A DNA stretch of 51,258 nt from a bacterium ADurb.Bin157 (lineage in GTDB: Bacteria; Muiribacteriota; Ozemobacteria; Ozemobacterales; Ozemobacteraceae), in contig MWDD01000017.1 in the NCBI GenBank assembly GCA_002070375.1, forward strand, positions 1 through 51,258, given 5' to 3'. A program made the position numbers and the translations under genes. The notes under the pieces are model-generated. The model did no database searches, was not told the DNA's origin, and saw nothing but the letters and a program-made list of their open reading frames with translations. Shown here one piece after another: positions 1-9,063 of this stretch; position 1 is the stretch's first letter, and every line of letters starts with the position of its first letter.

Positions 1-2
1 AC

Positions 3-587
3 GATCGTATACTCTATCTTGAAGGAAGACTGACAAACAAACGCCTTGACAAGCCTCAAATAAATCTTTCTAATAGTTTTAAAGCTTATCTGAGCCCCTT
101 ACCGGCCTCTTCTGTTAAACGAGAAGAAGTAAAAAAAGAAATTGCTGATGAACCGACAGAACTCCCAATTAAATACCTTTACGTATTCAGAAACATGAAC
201 GGCAAACAAACACATGTTTTTGATGCAGGGTTTAATCATACAAATCACCTCTATATAGATAAGCAAACAAACTGGTGGTTTATCGGACTCAGAAATACAA
301 CTCAATTTGACAAGAACAAGAATTTATATAACCAAAGGCCTTATCCTTACCCATTCTCTGAAAACAACAATTTTTTATTCACAACCATGGAAAAAGACAA
401 AATGGAGAATTTTACTAACTTTATTGCAAACTACAATCTTAGAAAGTTTATATTTTCTGATAATGCCTCAACAATTACTATGCTGGCAAACTTTAACGGC
501 CCATTAAATGTCTGGTCCGGAAAACTAATAGAACTTATCTCAGGATTAAAAAAGGATAAAGATGCCGCAAATAAACACAATGAGTAG
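3..587 (+). CDS. C-terminal part of an unknown protein (5' end outside the window)
   Basis: The reading frame is open from base 3 to the stop at 585-587, giving 194 residues. The first Met is only at 195, so the true start almost certainly lies upstream of the window. I do not recognise the family. The visible part is soluble-looking, rich in Asn, Phe and aromatic residues (for example NWWFIGLRN near residue 91), with no transmembrane stretch and a Lys/Asp-rich tail. A promoter-like site follows it at 609-636, so the next gene is probably transcribed separately. Confidence 0.6.
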   Translation, partial: DRILYLEGRLTNKRLDKPQINLSNSFKAYLSPLPASSVKREEVKKEIADEPTELPIKYLYVFRNMNGKQTHVFDAGFNHTNHLYIDKQTNWWFIGLRNTTQFDKNKNLYNQRPYPYPFSENNNFLFTTMEKDKMENFTNFIANYNLRKFIFSDNASTITMLANFNGPLNVWSGKLIELISGLKKDKDAANKHNE

Positions 588-608
588 CTAAACTAGTTAT
601 TTTTTTAG

Positions 609-636
609 TTGCCTCTTATTTATTTTTTGGTATACT
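609..636 (+). promoter_or_regulatory. Promoter candidate for the 668 gene
   Basis: A -35-like TTGCCT (609-614) and a -10-like TATACT (631-636) are separated by 16 bases. The predicted start of transcription is about 25 bases before the ATG at 668, leaving room for the strong Shine-Dalgarno AAGGGGAGG at 655-663. Confidence 0.5.
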
Positions 637-667
637 TGGAGAATCCAAAACACTAAGGGGAGGCAAA

Positions 668-2284
668 ATGAAAAAAAATTACGTTTTGTTATTTGTCTTA
701 TCAGCACTTTTATTGTGTACAAACATCTACGCAAAAACAGTCTTATATGATGACACTCATGGCCAAACAGCCGGAAACGCCGACTGGCTCACCAACGGAG
801 CATACTCCGAAATGGCAGATATGCTTAAAGATAACGGTTTTACCATTGATGATCTGAGCAAAGTGTCCCCAAACAGAGTGTTCACAAAAGACCTTCTTGC
901 CGGATACGATGCAGTAATTCTTGCTGAGCCGAATAACCCTTATTCTCCGGCAGAATGTAAACACCTTACCGAATTTGTTAAAAATGGCGGAGGAATGTTT
1001 ATTATCGGAGATCACCACAATGCCGACAGAGATGGTGATGGCTGGGATGCCGTCAGAGCACTGAACGAATTTTGCCCCGCGTTTGGTTTTAAATTCCAGC
1101 AAAATACGGTATATGAAGCTCCGGTTGCAGGACCAATCAATCAAAACCACCCCGCAATGTTTGCATTCAGAGCCGTTGGAATATGGGCAGGAGCAACATT
1201 TGATATTATTGAAGCTCCCGATGCAAAAGCAGTCAGCCTGATTGACAGCCGAGTATCGAAATCCCCATATATGGTGGCTTCTGAATACGGAGCCGGAAGA
1301 GTCTTTGCAATTGGCGACAGCTCACCGTTTGACGACGGCGTTGGAAGCGGCGGAAAAAACAAATTGCACGACAGTTATGACTCTTTTATGTTTTCACACC
1401 CCCAAATTGCCTACAACGCAATGAAATGGGTAACCAAAACTAACCCCACAAAACGCATTCCCTCAAGAAAAGTGGCCTTTTATAACGAAGCAAATCCCGG
1501 CGATAAAGCAATAAATATCCTGATTGATGCCGCTCACGGTAACGCGTCTTCAGATAAAATGGAAACATTTGAGCGCCACATGGTTAAAAATGGTTTAAAA
1601 GTATACTATACATTAAACCTCATCAGACCTGAAATGCTTAAAAACTTCGGAATTTTAATGATTCCTGATCCCAGCCTAAAATATATTGACAGCGAAGCTA
1701 AGGCAATAGCGGAATGGTTTATGGCCGGAGGCAATCTCGTAATGGGCGGAGCCTGGGACTCATCAAAACTCAGAGGAACAGCCACAATGAATTACATACT
1801 CGCCCAACTTGGCTCAGTCATGAGATTCAATGATGACCAAGTACACGATCCAACAAATAAAACCAATAAACCTTGGGGCGTCTTAGCTCACAACATCAAA
1901 AAAGGACACCCAATAGTTGAAGGTGTAAAAACAGCAATTTTCTGGGGCTCTTGCTCACTTATCAGCAGAGACAACAAGCCCCTCAAAGAACAAGAAGGCC
2001 TCGAAATAATTGTAAGAGGCGATGACGACACTTTTAACAAAGACGGCTTTCCAAAAGTTCCGGCAGTCATGTATGAAAAAGGCTCAGGAATCCCACTCAT
2101 GGGAATCGAAAAAATAGTTAACGGAACTCTTGTTCTGATAGGTTGTTGCAATTTTACAGATTATCAATATCCGGACAGTGACATTAATATGGCACAGCCC
2201 GGTCCGGCTCCATTCAAACATGAAACTCCGCAATTATATGACAATCTCATGAAAATGCTTGCCGGCAAAAATCGCAAAAAGTAA
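668..2284 (+). CDS. Secreted protein with two class I glutamine amidotransferase-like (DUF4350/ThuA-like) modules
   Basis: A 538-residue protein with a clear Sec signal peptide (about residues 1-22, ending NIYA). Two alpha/beta modules follow. In each, a short predicted beta strand leads into a pattern typical of amidotransferase-like folds used for non-catalytic or hydrolase roles: FVKNGGGMFIIGDHHN near 115 and WFMAGGNLVMGGAWD near 350. The first module carries conserved-looking Asp/His residues (DDTHGQ near 27, GDHHNADRDGDG near 125, GDSSPFDDG near 217). I see no Cys nucleophile like that of true glutaminases. It acts outside the cytoplasmic membrane; the substrate is unknown. It sits just upstream of a sugar-type ABC importer, and polysaccharide or glycoside processing is a possibility but only inferred from position. 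Confidence 0.6.
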   Translation: MKKNYVLLFVLSALLLCTNIYAKTVLYDDTHGQTAGNADWLTNGAYSEMADMLKDNGFTIDDLSKVSPNRVFTKDLLAGYDAVILAEPNNPYSPAECKHLTEFVKNGGGMFIIGDHHNADRDGDGWDAVRALNEFCPAFGFKFQQNTVYEAPVAGPINQNHPAMFAFRAVGIWAGATFDIIEAPDAKAVSLIDSRVSKSPYMVASEYGAGRVFAIGDSSPFDDGVGSGGKNKLHDSYDSFMFSHPQIAYNAMKWVTKTNPTKRIPSRKVAFYNEANPGDKAINILIDAAHGNASSDKMETFERHMVKNGLKVYYTLNLIRPEMLKNFGILMIPDPSLKYIDSEAKAIAEWFMAGGNLVMGGAWDSSKLRGTATMNYILAQLGSVMRFNDDQVHDPTNKTNKPWGVLAHNIKKGHPIVEGVKTAIFWGSCSLISRDNKPLKEQEGLEIIVRGDDDTFNKDGFPKVPAVMYEKGSGIPLMGIEKIVNGTLVLIGCCNFTDYQYPDSDINMAQPGPAPFKHETPQLYDNLMKMLAGKNRKK

Positions 2285-2296
2285 TTTTATTTCGTT

Positions 2297-2320
2297 GAGG
2301 GCAGTGTTTATACTGCCCTC
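2297..2320 (+). terminator. Hairpin between the secreted-protein gene and the ABC genes
   Basis: A perfect 9-bp stem (GAGGGCAGT 2297-2305 with ACTGCCCTC 2312-2320) closes a 6-base loop. It is followed by ATTTT only, so it may be a weak terminator or an RNA processing or stabilising hairpin rather than a full stop. No separate promoter for the ABC genes was recognised downstream of it. Confidence 0.5.
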
Positions 2321-2338
2321 ATTTTAAAGGAAAGAGTA

Positions 2339-3217
2339 ATGCCAAACAAAACAAAAGTTGACTGGGGAGCATATCTGTATTTAATGCCGGTGGTACTGAT
2401 TCTTGTTGCTTTTCATGTGTTACCCATTTTTTATTCTCTTGCCGTAAGTTTTTACGAATGGGATCTGATAGGCTCACCGGAATTCATCGGAACAAATAAC
2501 TATAAACAGTTGTTCCATGATCCGATGTTTTTTAAATCAATATGGAATACCATCAAATATGCTGTAATAAGTGTTCCTCTTTCGATTTTTTTATCAATGG
2601 GAATCGCTATTCTCTTAAATAACCCAATCAAAGGAATAGGCGTTTACAGAACGATCTATTTTATTCCGGTTATTACCTCTATAAACGCTGTTGCAATAGT
2701 ATGGAACTTTATTTATCACCCCGATTTCGGGTTGTTAAATAAAATTTTGTCTTGGTTCAGTATAGACCCGGTCGCTTGGTTACAAGACCCGGACTGGGCA
2801 CTTCCGGCTATTATTTTTATGAGCGTATGGAAAGGGTTGGGACATAATATAATTATTTTCCTGGCAGGATTGCAAAACATACCTAAACACCTTTATGAGG
2901 CCGCCAGAATTGATGGTGCAAGCAGATGGCAGCAGTTTAAGCACATCACTTGGCCATTACTAACCCCCACAACATTTTTTATTTTTACAATGTCAACCAT
3001 AGGATCCTTTCAGGTGTTTTCACAGGTCTACATGATGACCCCAAGAGGCGGACCCCTTAAAAGCACCATGGTTGTTGTTTATTATTTGTATCGAAAAGCT
3101 TTCGAACAATTTGAATTTGGCTATGCTCTCGCAATGGCATTTGTATTGTTCATGGTTATCTTTGCTTGCACTCTTTTCAATAAGCTATACCTTGAAAAGA
3201 AAGTACATTATTCTTGA
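2339..3217 (+). CDS. ABC sugar-type importer permease, MalF/UgpA-like
   Basis: A 292-residue inner-membrane protein with about six transmembrane helices, the first at about residues 12-34. The family's EAA loop, which docks on the ATPase, is visible as YEAARIDGASRWQQFKHI (about residues 187-204). Length and topology match the first permease of carbohydrate-uptake family 1 importers (MalF, UgpA, LacF). A Shine-Dalgarno AAAGGAAAG lies just before the ATG. Its partner permease follows almost at once, then the binding protein. The substrate cannot be read from the sequence; sugars, polyols or glycerol phosphates are typical of the family. Confidence 0.85.
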   Translation: MPNKTKVDWGAYLYLMPVVLILVAFHVLPIFYSLAVSFYEWDLIGSPEFIGTNNYKQLFHDPMFFKSIWNTIKYAVISVPLSIFLSMGIAILLNNPIKGIGVYRTIYFIPVITSINAVAIVWNFIYHPDFGLLNKILSWFSIDPVAWLQDPDWALPAIIFMSVWKGLGHNIIIFLAGLQNIPKHLYEAARIDGASRWQQFKHITWPLLTPTTFFIFTMSTIGSFQVFSQVYMMTPRGGPLKSTMVVVYYLYRKAFEQFEFGYALAMAFVLFMVIFACTLFNKLYLEKKVHYS

Positions 3218-3231
3218 GCGAGGCAAATAAA

Positions 3232-4197
3232 ATGAATGAAATTAAACATCCCGAATATATACCCGTTCACGTAATACTTATTCTTGGTGCTATTTTTATG
3301 CTCTTTCCCTTCATATGGATGATAAGCACTTCTTTTAAAAGCCAAGATGAAATATTGAGCACAACAAAAGACATAGTGCTCTTGCCCGACAGCGTCAGAC
3401 CCGAGTTCTTTAATGGCCCGGAAGAAGCAGACAGGGTCGAAAGAAAAAAGGCTGATGCCAAAAGATGGGAAGAAGAACAAGCTAAACCTGAATCTGAAAG
3501 AGATAAAAGAGTAAGGAAACCATTCCAATGGTTAGATAACTATACATATGCCCTAACCGCTCAACCGTTTTACAGGTTTTTCTTAAATACAATTTTTGTT
3601 ACGATTACAGTAACCTCTGTCTCACTTTTTTTTGCTTCACTCGCAGCTTATGCCTTTGCATTCTTTAAGTTTCCGCTTAAAGATACAATCTTCATGATGC
3701 TTCTCGGAACAATGATGCTTCCACAACAAGCACTGTTGATTCCTAACTATATTTTTCTCTCGAAAATCCATTGGGTGAACAGCTACTTAGCTCTTACGGT
3801 ACCTTGGTTGGCCTCTGCTTACGCCGTATTCTTTTTGCGACAGTTCTTTATGCAATTACCTAAAGATCTATTTGATGCTGCGGTTATAGACGGCTGCACC
3901 AGATTTCAGTTCTATTATAAAATAGCATTGCCTCTTTGCAAACCCCCCATGGTAACCTTGGCGATATTTACATTCCTGTCCAACTGGAACGCCTTTGTCT
4001 GGCCGCTTATCGTTACAAATGACACAAACTTACGTGTTATTCAAGTGGGATTAAGTTACTTTTCATCTGAAGCAGGCACCAGATGGGGTCCTCTGATGGC
4101 AGCTTCCACAATGACCATTCTGCCTTTGGTAATCATGTATTTCTTGGCTCAAAAACAATTTGTGGAATCTCAGGCGACATCAGGAATGAAGGAGTAA
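3232..4197 (+). CDS. ABC sugar-type importer permease, MalG/UgpE-like, with a charged insertion
   Basis: Second permease of the importer, 321 residues from the ATG at 3232. I prefer this ATG over the TTG at 3214 because GAGG at 3220-3223 is correctly placed for it. The first helix (about residues 10-30) is followed by a hydrophilic stretch of roughly 65 residues rich in Lys, Glu and Arg (about 35-95) before the second helix. That is longer than in the usual MalG-type permease. The EAA loop is FDAAVIDGCTRFQFYYKI (about 217-234). It pairs with the 2339 permease; the binding protein starts 4 bases after its stop. Confidence 0.85.
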   Translation: MNEIKHPEYIPVHVILILGAIFMLFPFIWMISTSFKSQDEILSTTKDIVLLPDSVRPEFFNGPEEADRVERKKADAKRWEEEQAKPESERDKRVRKPFQWLDNYTYALTAQPFYRFFLNTIFVTITVTSVSLFFASLAAYAFAFFKFPLKDTIFMMLLGTMMLPQQALLIPNYIFLSKIHWVNSYLALTVPWLASAYAVFFLRQFFMQLPKDLFDAAVIDGCTRFQFYYKIALPLCKPPMVTLAIFTFLSNWNAFVWPLIVTNDTNLRVIQVGLSYFSSEAGTRWGPLMAASTMTILPLVIMYFLAQKQFVESQATSGMKE

Positions 4198-4201
4198 AAT
4201 C

Positions 4202-5590
4202 ATGAGAAACTTTCTCATCGGAGTTTTTATTTTCTGGCTTATAATAGTCGGTTTAATAATAGATCACGAAAAAAAGACAACCGGCCCTACACTTATAAAA
4301 GGCAAAAACAATAGCAACAAAACTGAAATAGTTTTCTGGCACGCAATGGGCGGCCCCCTCGGAATAGTAATGAACCGAATGATTGACAGATATAACGCCG
4401 GACAAGAAAACTACCATGTCAAAAGCGTTAATATGGGCGGATATGATACCTTGGCAAAAAAAGTTTTGGCATCTCTGGTTGCAAATGAAGCACCCGATAT
4501 TTCTCAAAATTACGAAACACTCACAAAAAAGTTCATCAGACACAATAAAATTGTCTGTCTGGATGACCTTATCGAAGCCGACATAGCAAAAGGCGGGGAA
4601 GACATAAAAAAAGATATTATTCCCGTGTTGTTAGAAAACAACACATTTGGAGGAAAACTATACTCTTTCCCATTTAATAAAAGTGTGCCGGTACTTTATT
4701 ATAATAAGGATATGTTCAAAGAAGTAGGCCTAGATCCAAATGCCCCCCCAAAAACATTGGATGAATTGGCTGAATTTAGCAAAACAATAAGAAACTACTA
4801 TGTCAAACTAAGCGAGGAAGCAAAAACCGAAGCCGATAAATTGAGATTTAAAGAATATTATGGATACGGCTGCAGTAAAGCAAACGTTTGGGGCTTTCTT
4901 AACAGAATAATGCAGTTCGGCGGATACATTGTTAAAAGAAACGAAGAAGATATATTGGTTTCCGGATTTAACGAACAACCCGCTATAAAAGCCCTCTCCC
5001 ACTTACAAGAAATGGTTAAAACAGGTTCTGCAAGAGAAGGACAAGCATTTGACCACCAAAATGACTTTATAGCAGGAAAAGTTGGTATTATTGAAAGCAG
5101 CATAATCAGCAAAGTTTTTATGGAAGAAGATATAATATTTAACTATGGTGTTGCCTCTTTGCCCGGAGTAATTATTAACGACAAGATAAACAACGGAGTT
5201 ATTCTCTCTGGAAGCAACATAAATATATTTAATAACGGAGACCCCAAAAAGATAGCCGGAGCCTGGGATTTTGTTAAATGGTTTACTTCCACAGAAAACG
5301 GCGCTGAATGGAGCATAGGAACGACATATCTTCCCGTAAGAAAATCTTCGGTTGATTCGAAAACAATTAAAGATGCACGCAAAGCTGATTCAAATTTAAA
5401 CGCAGGATACGAACAACTCGGTCACTGCAATTTTGAACCAAGGCTTACCGCTTGGTTTGAAATACGAGATATGCTCGCAGATTATATCGAAGAATCTTCT
5501 TTGAAAATGGGAAATCCCAAAGACTATTGCGACAGAATGAAATATGATGTTGACAGCAAACTTAGATATGTAACAGATAAAGATGAATAA
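4202..5590 (+). CDS. ABC extracellular solute-binding protein, family 1 (UgpB/MalE-like)
   Basis: A 462-residue protein with one N-terminal hydrophobic segment (about residues 3-20) and no lipobox Cys, so it is probably tethered by an uncleaved anchor or secreted. The start of the mature part, IVFWHAMGGPLG (about 43-54), and the later YNKDMFKEVGLDPNAPPKT stretch are typical of family 1 sugar-binding proteins. It captures substrate in the periplasm for the two preceding permeases. No MalK/UgpC-type ATPase is encoded nearby, so the importer presumably uses a shared ATPase encoded elsewhere. The last 8 bases overlap the start of the DHH gene. Confidence 0.85.
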   Translation: MRNFLIGVFIFWLIIVGLIIDHEKKTTGPTLIKGKNNSNKTEIVFWHAMGGPLGIVMNRMIDRYNAGQENYHVKSVNMGGYDTLAKKVLASLVANEAPDISQNYETLTKKFIRHNKIVCLDDLIEADIAKGGEDIKKDIIPVLLENNTFGGKLYSFPFNKSVPVLYYNKDMFKEVGLDPNAPPKTLDELAEFSKTIRNYYVKLSEEAKTEADKLRFKEYYGYGCSKANVWGFLNRIMQFGGYIVKRNEEDILVSGFNEQPAIKALSHLQEMVKTGSAREGQAFDHQNDFIAGKVGIIESSIISKVFMEEDIIFNYGVASLPGVIINDKINNGVILSGSNINIFNNGDPKKIAGAWDFVKWFTSTENGAEWSIGTTYLPVRKSSVDSKTIKDARKADSNLNAGYEQLGHCNFEPRLTAWFEIRDMLADYIEESSLKMGNPKDYCDRMKYDVDSKLRYVTDKDE

Positions 5591-6593
5591 AATGATACCC
5601 TCAGAATTATTATCGACTGCCAAAACAATTATCAATAAAATAAATCAAAGTAATTCTATTTTGATTTCTTCACACATAAGACCCGACGGAGACGCAATTG
5701 GCTCGGTTTCAGGTTTACTCAAATCTTTACTGAAAGCCGGCATTAAAAACATTGAAGTTGCCTTGGCCGACGGAATTCCCGATAGATTCGCTTTTGTTTG
5801 GCCGTCTGATTTCAAGATAATACAAAACACACAAATTGACTCTAAACACGATTTGGTTCTTTTGCTTGACTCAGGAGAAGAAAACAGAAGCGGAATAACT
5901 TTTAACCGCGATAAAGAACTAACCTGTCTCATCAACATAGACCATCACGCTAGTAATACAAATTTCGGTGATATTAACTACGTTGATGAAAAAGCTTCAT
6001 CAACCTGCGAAATAATTACTGCTTTGCTTGAACTGGCAAACTTCCCTATAGATGAAGATGTGGCATCTAGCCTTATGCTGGGCCTTATAACCGACTCAAG
6101 ATCATTTCAAAACGAAGGAATTAGATATACTGCTCACGTGGCTGCCGCAACTTTGCTTAAAGCCGGCGCTGATACTAAAACAATATACACACTCCTTAAC
6201 AGCGACAGAAGCGAGGCTGACTTGAGAGTACAAGGGTTCGGCTTGTCAAATTTCAAACTGGAATCAAATGATAAACTCGGAGTACTGATAATAAAAGATT
6301 CAGACCTAAAACAATTGAACGCAAACACTGATAACGTTTATGCAAGCGGCGTTTTTAATATGATGTTAGCTATGAAAAATACCTTGGCCTCAGTAGTAGT
6401 TTTTCCCGGCAGAAACGGCGTTTCTTCTTGTGAATTTAGGTCCAGGGGCGGCATTAATGTTAAAGAAGTTGCGGTTGCACTTGGCGGCGGCGGACACATT
6501 CCGGCTTCAGGCTGCAGTCAAAACATTCCTATTGAACACTTAGCCGATAAAGCCATAGAGCTGATGAAAAAACAAATTGAGGAAACCGACTAA
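5583..6593 (+). CDS. nrnA: DHH/DHHA1 phosphoesterase, NrnA-like (nanoRNase / pAp phosphatase)
   Basis: A 336-residue cytoplasmic enzyme. Metal-binding motifs of the DHH family are present in order: RPDGDAIGS (about residue 35), LLLDSGEEN (about 95), the signature NIDHHASN (about 118) and DEKASSTCEI (about 135). The DHHA1 substrate-binding motif GGGGHIPASG is near 306. Known members degrade 2-5 nucleotide RNAs and dephosphorylate pAp. The ATG at 5583 overlaps the binding-protein gene, pointing to translational coupling; an ATG three codons later is an alternative. CysQ, another pAp phosphatase family, is encoded at 41453, so the two could overlap in function. Confidence 0.85.
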   Translation: MNKMIPSELLSTAKTIINKINQSNSILISSHIRPDGDAIGSVSGLLKSLLKAGIKNIEVALADGIPDRFAFVWPSDFKIIQNTQIDSKHDLVLLLDSGEENRSGITFNRDKELTCLINIDHHASNTNFGDINYVDEKASSTCEIITALLELANFPIDEDVASSLMLGLITDSRSFQNEGIRYTAHVAAATLLKAGADTKTIYTLLNSDRSEADLRVQGFGLSNFKLESNDKLGVLIIKDSDLKQLNANTDNVYASGVFNMMLAMKNTLASVVVFPGRNGVSSCEFRSRGGINVKEVAVALGGGGHIPASGCSQNIPIEHLADKAIELMKKQIEETD

Positions 6594-7712
6594 ATGAGAA
6601 ACAAATTCTTGTTGTCAATAATGTTTTGCCTTGTTTTGTCTGTGTTGTTTGCAGACGAGACTGAAAACGTTTCTGTCAATCTTCCAAAAGTCGGAGACCT
6701 ATACCTGCTTTTAAATAACTCAAATGACAGAGAAATGGCTCAGTTGCTACTTAAGAGAAAAGGGCAAACAACAAGGCAAGTAATAGATACTTACCAAGGA
6801 ATGCTTCCGGATGCAATTCTTAAACATGATTTAAACAGAGACGGAAATACAGATATCATCGTTATAACAAAGCATCCAGACAATAATGCAAAACAACCCT
6901 ATATCTATAGTTATGTTAAAGACTTCAAAAGAATATTCCCGGAAAATGACGATGAAATAAATCCATTTTTGTGTTCAGATATTTTTATCACATCTTCAAA
7001 AAAAGGCATACCCGCAATAGGGATGAGCAACCAAATTTCTTATCACGATTTTGGACCGCCACATCTATTCAGAACCGAGCTATATGCCCTTAATAAAGGA
7101 AAACTTGAACTTATCGAACAAGGACTTACTGAAGGAAATCACTACAATATACTTATGAATAAAGGTGCAATTGCATTACATGCGGGACAATATATTGAAG
7201 CAATCGACTTCTACAACAAATCCATAACCTCCTCAACCGGAGAAATTACAACCAAAGCATTTATAGAATCTATTTTCAATCTTGCCGAAGCCAGAAAATT
7301 TACCAAAGATTTTAAAACCGCCCTAGATCTCTATGAAAAAATTGTGCTTGAGTTTAGTGAAAATTCCTTTACCGATATTGCACAAAAAGAAATTGAGCTC
7401 ATATCTTCAAATCTGGACAATATTGAAGCCCTTTCTTTTTACATTGATGTAATAAGCCTTATAAACACCGACAAATGGAGTGAAGCTCTTGAATTGCTTA
7501 ATAATCACCCGATTGCAAATAGTGACAACAAACTGCTAGACAGATTTTTGTTCACTAAAGCCGAAATTTTTACAGCAATAAACAAAATTGAAGATGCGAC
7601 AAAAGTTTATTATGAAATTAAAGAAAAATTTCCGGATAGTCCGATAATAGAAAGCGTCAATGAGTTACTTGAAGATATAGCAACTCAGCCCGATGATAAC
7701 TCATACTTGTAA
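6594..7712 (+). CDS. Secreted tetratricopeptide-repeat protein with an FG-GAP-like stretch
   Basis: A 372-residue protein starting directly after the upstream stop. A signal peptide is visible at about residues 1-20 (cleavage near FADE). A short calcium-loop-like segment HDLNRDGNTDIIVI (about 82-95) resembles one FG-GAP/VCBS blade. Several TPR-like helices follow from about residue 190 (ALHAGQYIEAIDFYNKS; FKTALDLYEKIVLEF; KIEDATKVYYEIKEKFP). It is probably a periplasmic scaffold; no catalytic motif is seen. It forms a unit with the 5583 and 7714 genes. The exact role is unknown. Confidence 0.55.
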   Translation: MRNKFLLSIMFCLVLSVLFADETENVSVNLPKVGDLYLLLNNSNDREMAQLLLKRKGQTTRQVIDTYQGMLPDAILKHDLNRDGNTDIIVITKHPDNNAKQPYIYSYVKDFKRIFPENDDEINPFLCSDIFITSSKKGIPAIGMSNQISYHDFGPPHLFRTELYALNKGKLELIEQGLTEGNHYNILMNKGAIALHAGQYIEAIDFYNKSITSSTGEITTKAFIESIFNLAEARKFTKDFKTALDLYEKIVLEFSENSFTDIAQKEIELISSNLDNIEALSFYIDVISLINTDKWSEALELLNNHPIANSDNKLLDRFLFTKAEIFTAINKIEDATKVYYEIKEKFPDSPIIESVNELLEDIATQPDDNSYL

Positions 7713-7713
7713 A

Positions 7714-9054
7714 ATGTCAGAAAATATTATTGAAAACGAATTGATAGTTTCAGAAGAAAAAGAAACAATTAAAAAATCTCACAAAGGCCCAAAGAAACAA
7801 TGGAAACCTGATGCGGGATTTACTTTGACGCGCTTGCAAAAAGCTATACTCGGAACAATTCTTGTTTCGCTTCCGCTTTTCTTTTTTATTGTGTTACCAA
7901 TAATAGCAAGAAACCATTTCCCTAGTTTTTTAAAAATTCCGGCTGATATTTTTTTGACAACTCCTCAAAAAATAACTTTGACTGAAACAGGTTCAATTGG
8001 CTCTGTTTATAAATTGAATATCAACGGATATGAATTTTCTATTCCACAAAAATTTACTCCTTCTAAAATTACCGAAGACGGAATCGACCTAACCGATTCT
8101 ACAAGAAGTGATTGCAGACACATCTATTTATCTTCAGATTTAGAACAAAGATTGATTAAATATTCCAAAATTGGCATTGGAAGATGGTTTATGCCAAATA
8201 AAGCAAATGATTTTATGGATACAATCTTAAATGCAAATTGGCATCCGATACGCTTAATGTTTAAAGCCCAGTTCTATGCTCATGAAGGCTTGAATTCTAA
8301 AGTTTACGAAAGTTATTTTGGCAAAACTCACAAAGGATATATCTATCCATCCCCGGGACAAAAAGGCTTTTTAGCACGAGCCTTTAATACCAAAGGGCCG
8401 GGGTATTTCGATTTTCATATTAAAGACCCCGTAAATCCGCCCACACTAAAAGAATGGATAAATTATGCCTCCAAGATACGTCCTCTTGAAAATATTCCGG
8501 ACAAACCAATACAAAGCCTAAAATCTGAATATGACCTAGAATCTTTAATTGATCTTGCCATTAAATCAGAAAATGAAAGCGAAATTCTTTCAATAACCTT
8601 AAATGAATATTTCAGAACTAAGTCTCCGAAATGGTTAATTCCGGTTGCCCAAATAATGCTTAATCGAGAATATTTTCCTGATTTAATAGATTTACACCAA
8701 CAACATATAAAAAGCTTTGAGGGAAACAAAGAATTAACTAAAAAATGGGATAACATCAAAGACAGAGCCGTTGAAAGAATATTAAAAATTGATATAGACC
8801 CATATGATCGACTCAGAGAACTGAACGTATTCTGCAAAAACCTTACAAAACTAGAAATTGAAGAGTTGCTCTTGGAGATAACTGTCACAAATGCCCTCGG
8901 CAAAGATAAAACATTTAATTCATCTTTGACAACAGCAGGGCGAATACTGCCAAATTTAGAAAAAAAGCTTATTGTAAAGGTCCCGGAAGACATCACACTT
9001 GTTAATGCACAAAAAATTACAGCTAAAGTCATGCAGGTCGTTTTTTTAAGATAA
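7714..9054 (+). CDS. Unknown single-pass membrane protein
   Basis: A 446-residue protein from the ATG at 7714, one base after the preceding stop. An in-frame ATG at 7693 would overlap the upstream gene and has no better ribosome site. The N-terminal 40 residues are highly charged (Glu/Lys). One transmembrane helix lies at about residues 42-65, followed by a large, presumably periplasmic domain of about 380 residues. I recognise no family. The position directly after a secreted TPR protein suggests a shared envelope role, which is inference. Its stop is 9 bases from the stop of the convergent PilT-like gene. Confidence 0.5.
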   Translation: MSENIIENELIVSEEKETIKKSHKGPKKQWKPDAGFTLTRLQKAILGTILVSLPLFFFIVLPIIARNHFPSFLKIPADIFLTTPQKITLTETGSIGSVYKLNINGYEFSIPQKFTPSKITEDGIDLTDSTRSDCRHIYLSSDLEQRLIKYSKIGIGRWFMPNKANDFMDTILNANWHPIRLMFKAQFYAHEGLNSKVYESYFGKTHKGYIYPSPGQKGFLARAFNTKGPGYFDFHIKDPVNPPTLKEWINYASKIRPLENIPDKPIQSLKSEYDLESLIDLAIKSENESEILSITLNEYFRTKSPKWLIPVAQIMLNREYFPDLIDLHQQHIKSFEGNKELTKKWDNIKDRAVERILKIDIDPYDRLRELNVFCKNLTKLEIEELLLEITVTNALGKDKTFNSSLTTAGRILPNLEKKLIVKVPEDITLVNAQKITAKVMQVVFLR

Positions 9055-9063
9055 AAATAAACT

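Noticed and set aside
743..2151. Several antisense frames of 60-135 residues within the 668 gene
   Set aside because: No start signals or protein-like composition; they are shadows of the plus-strand gene.
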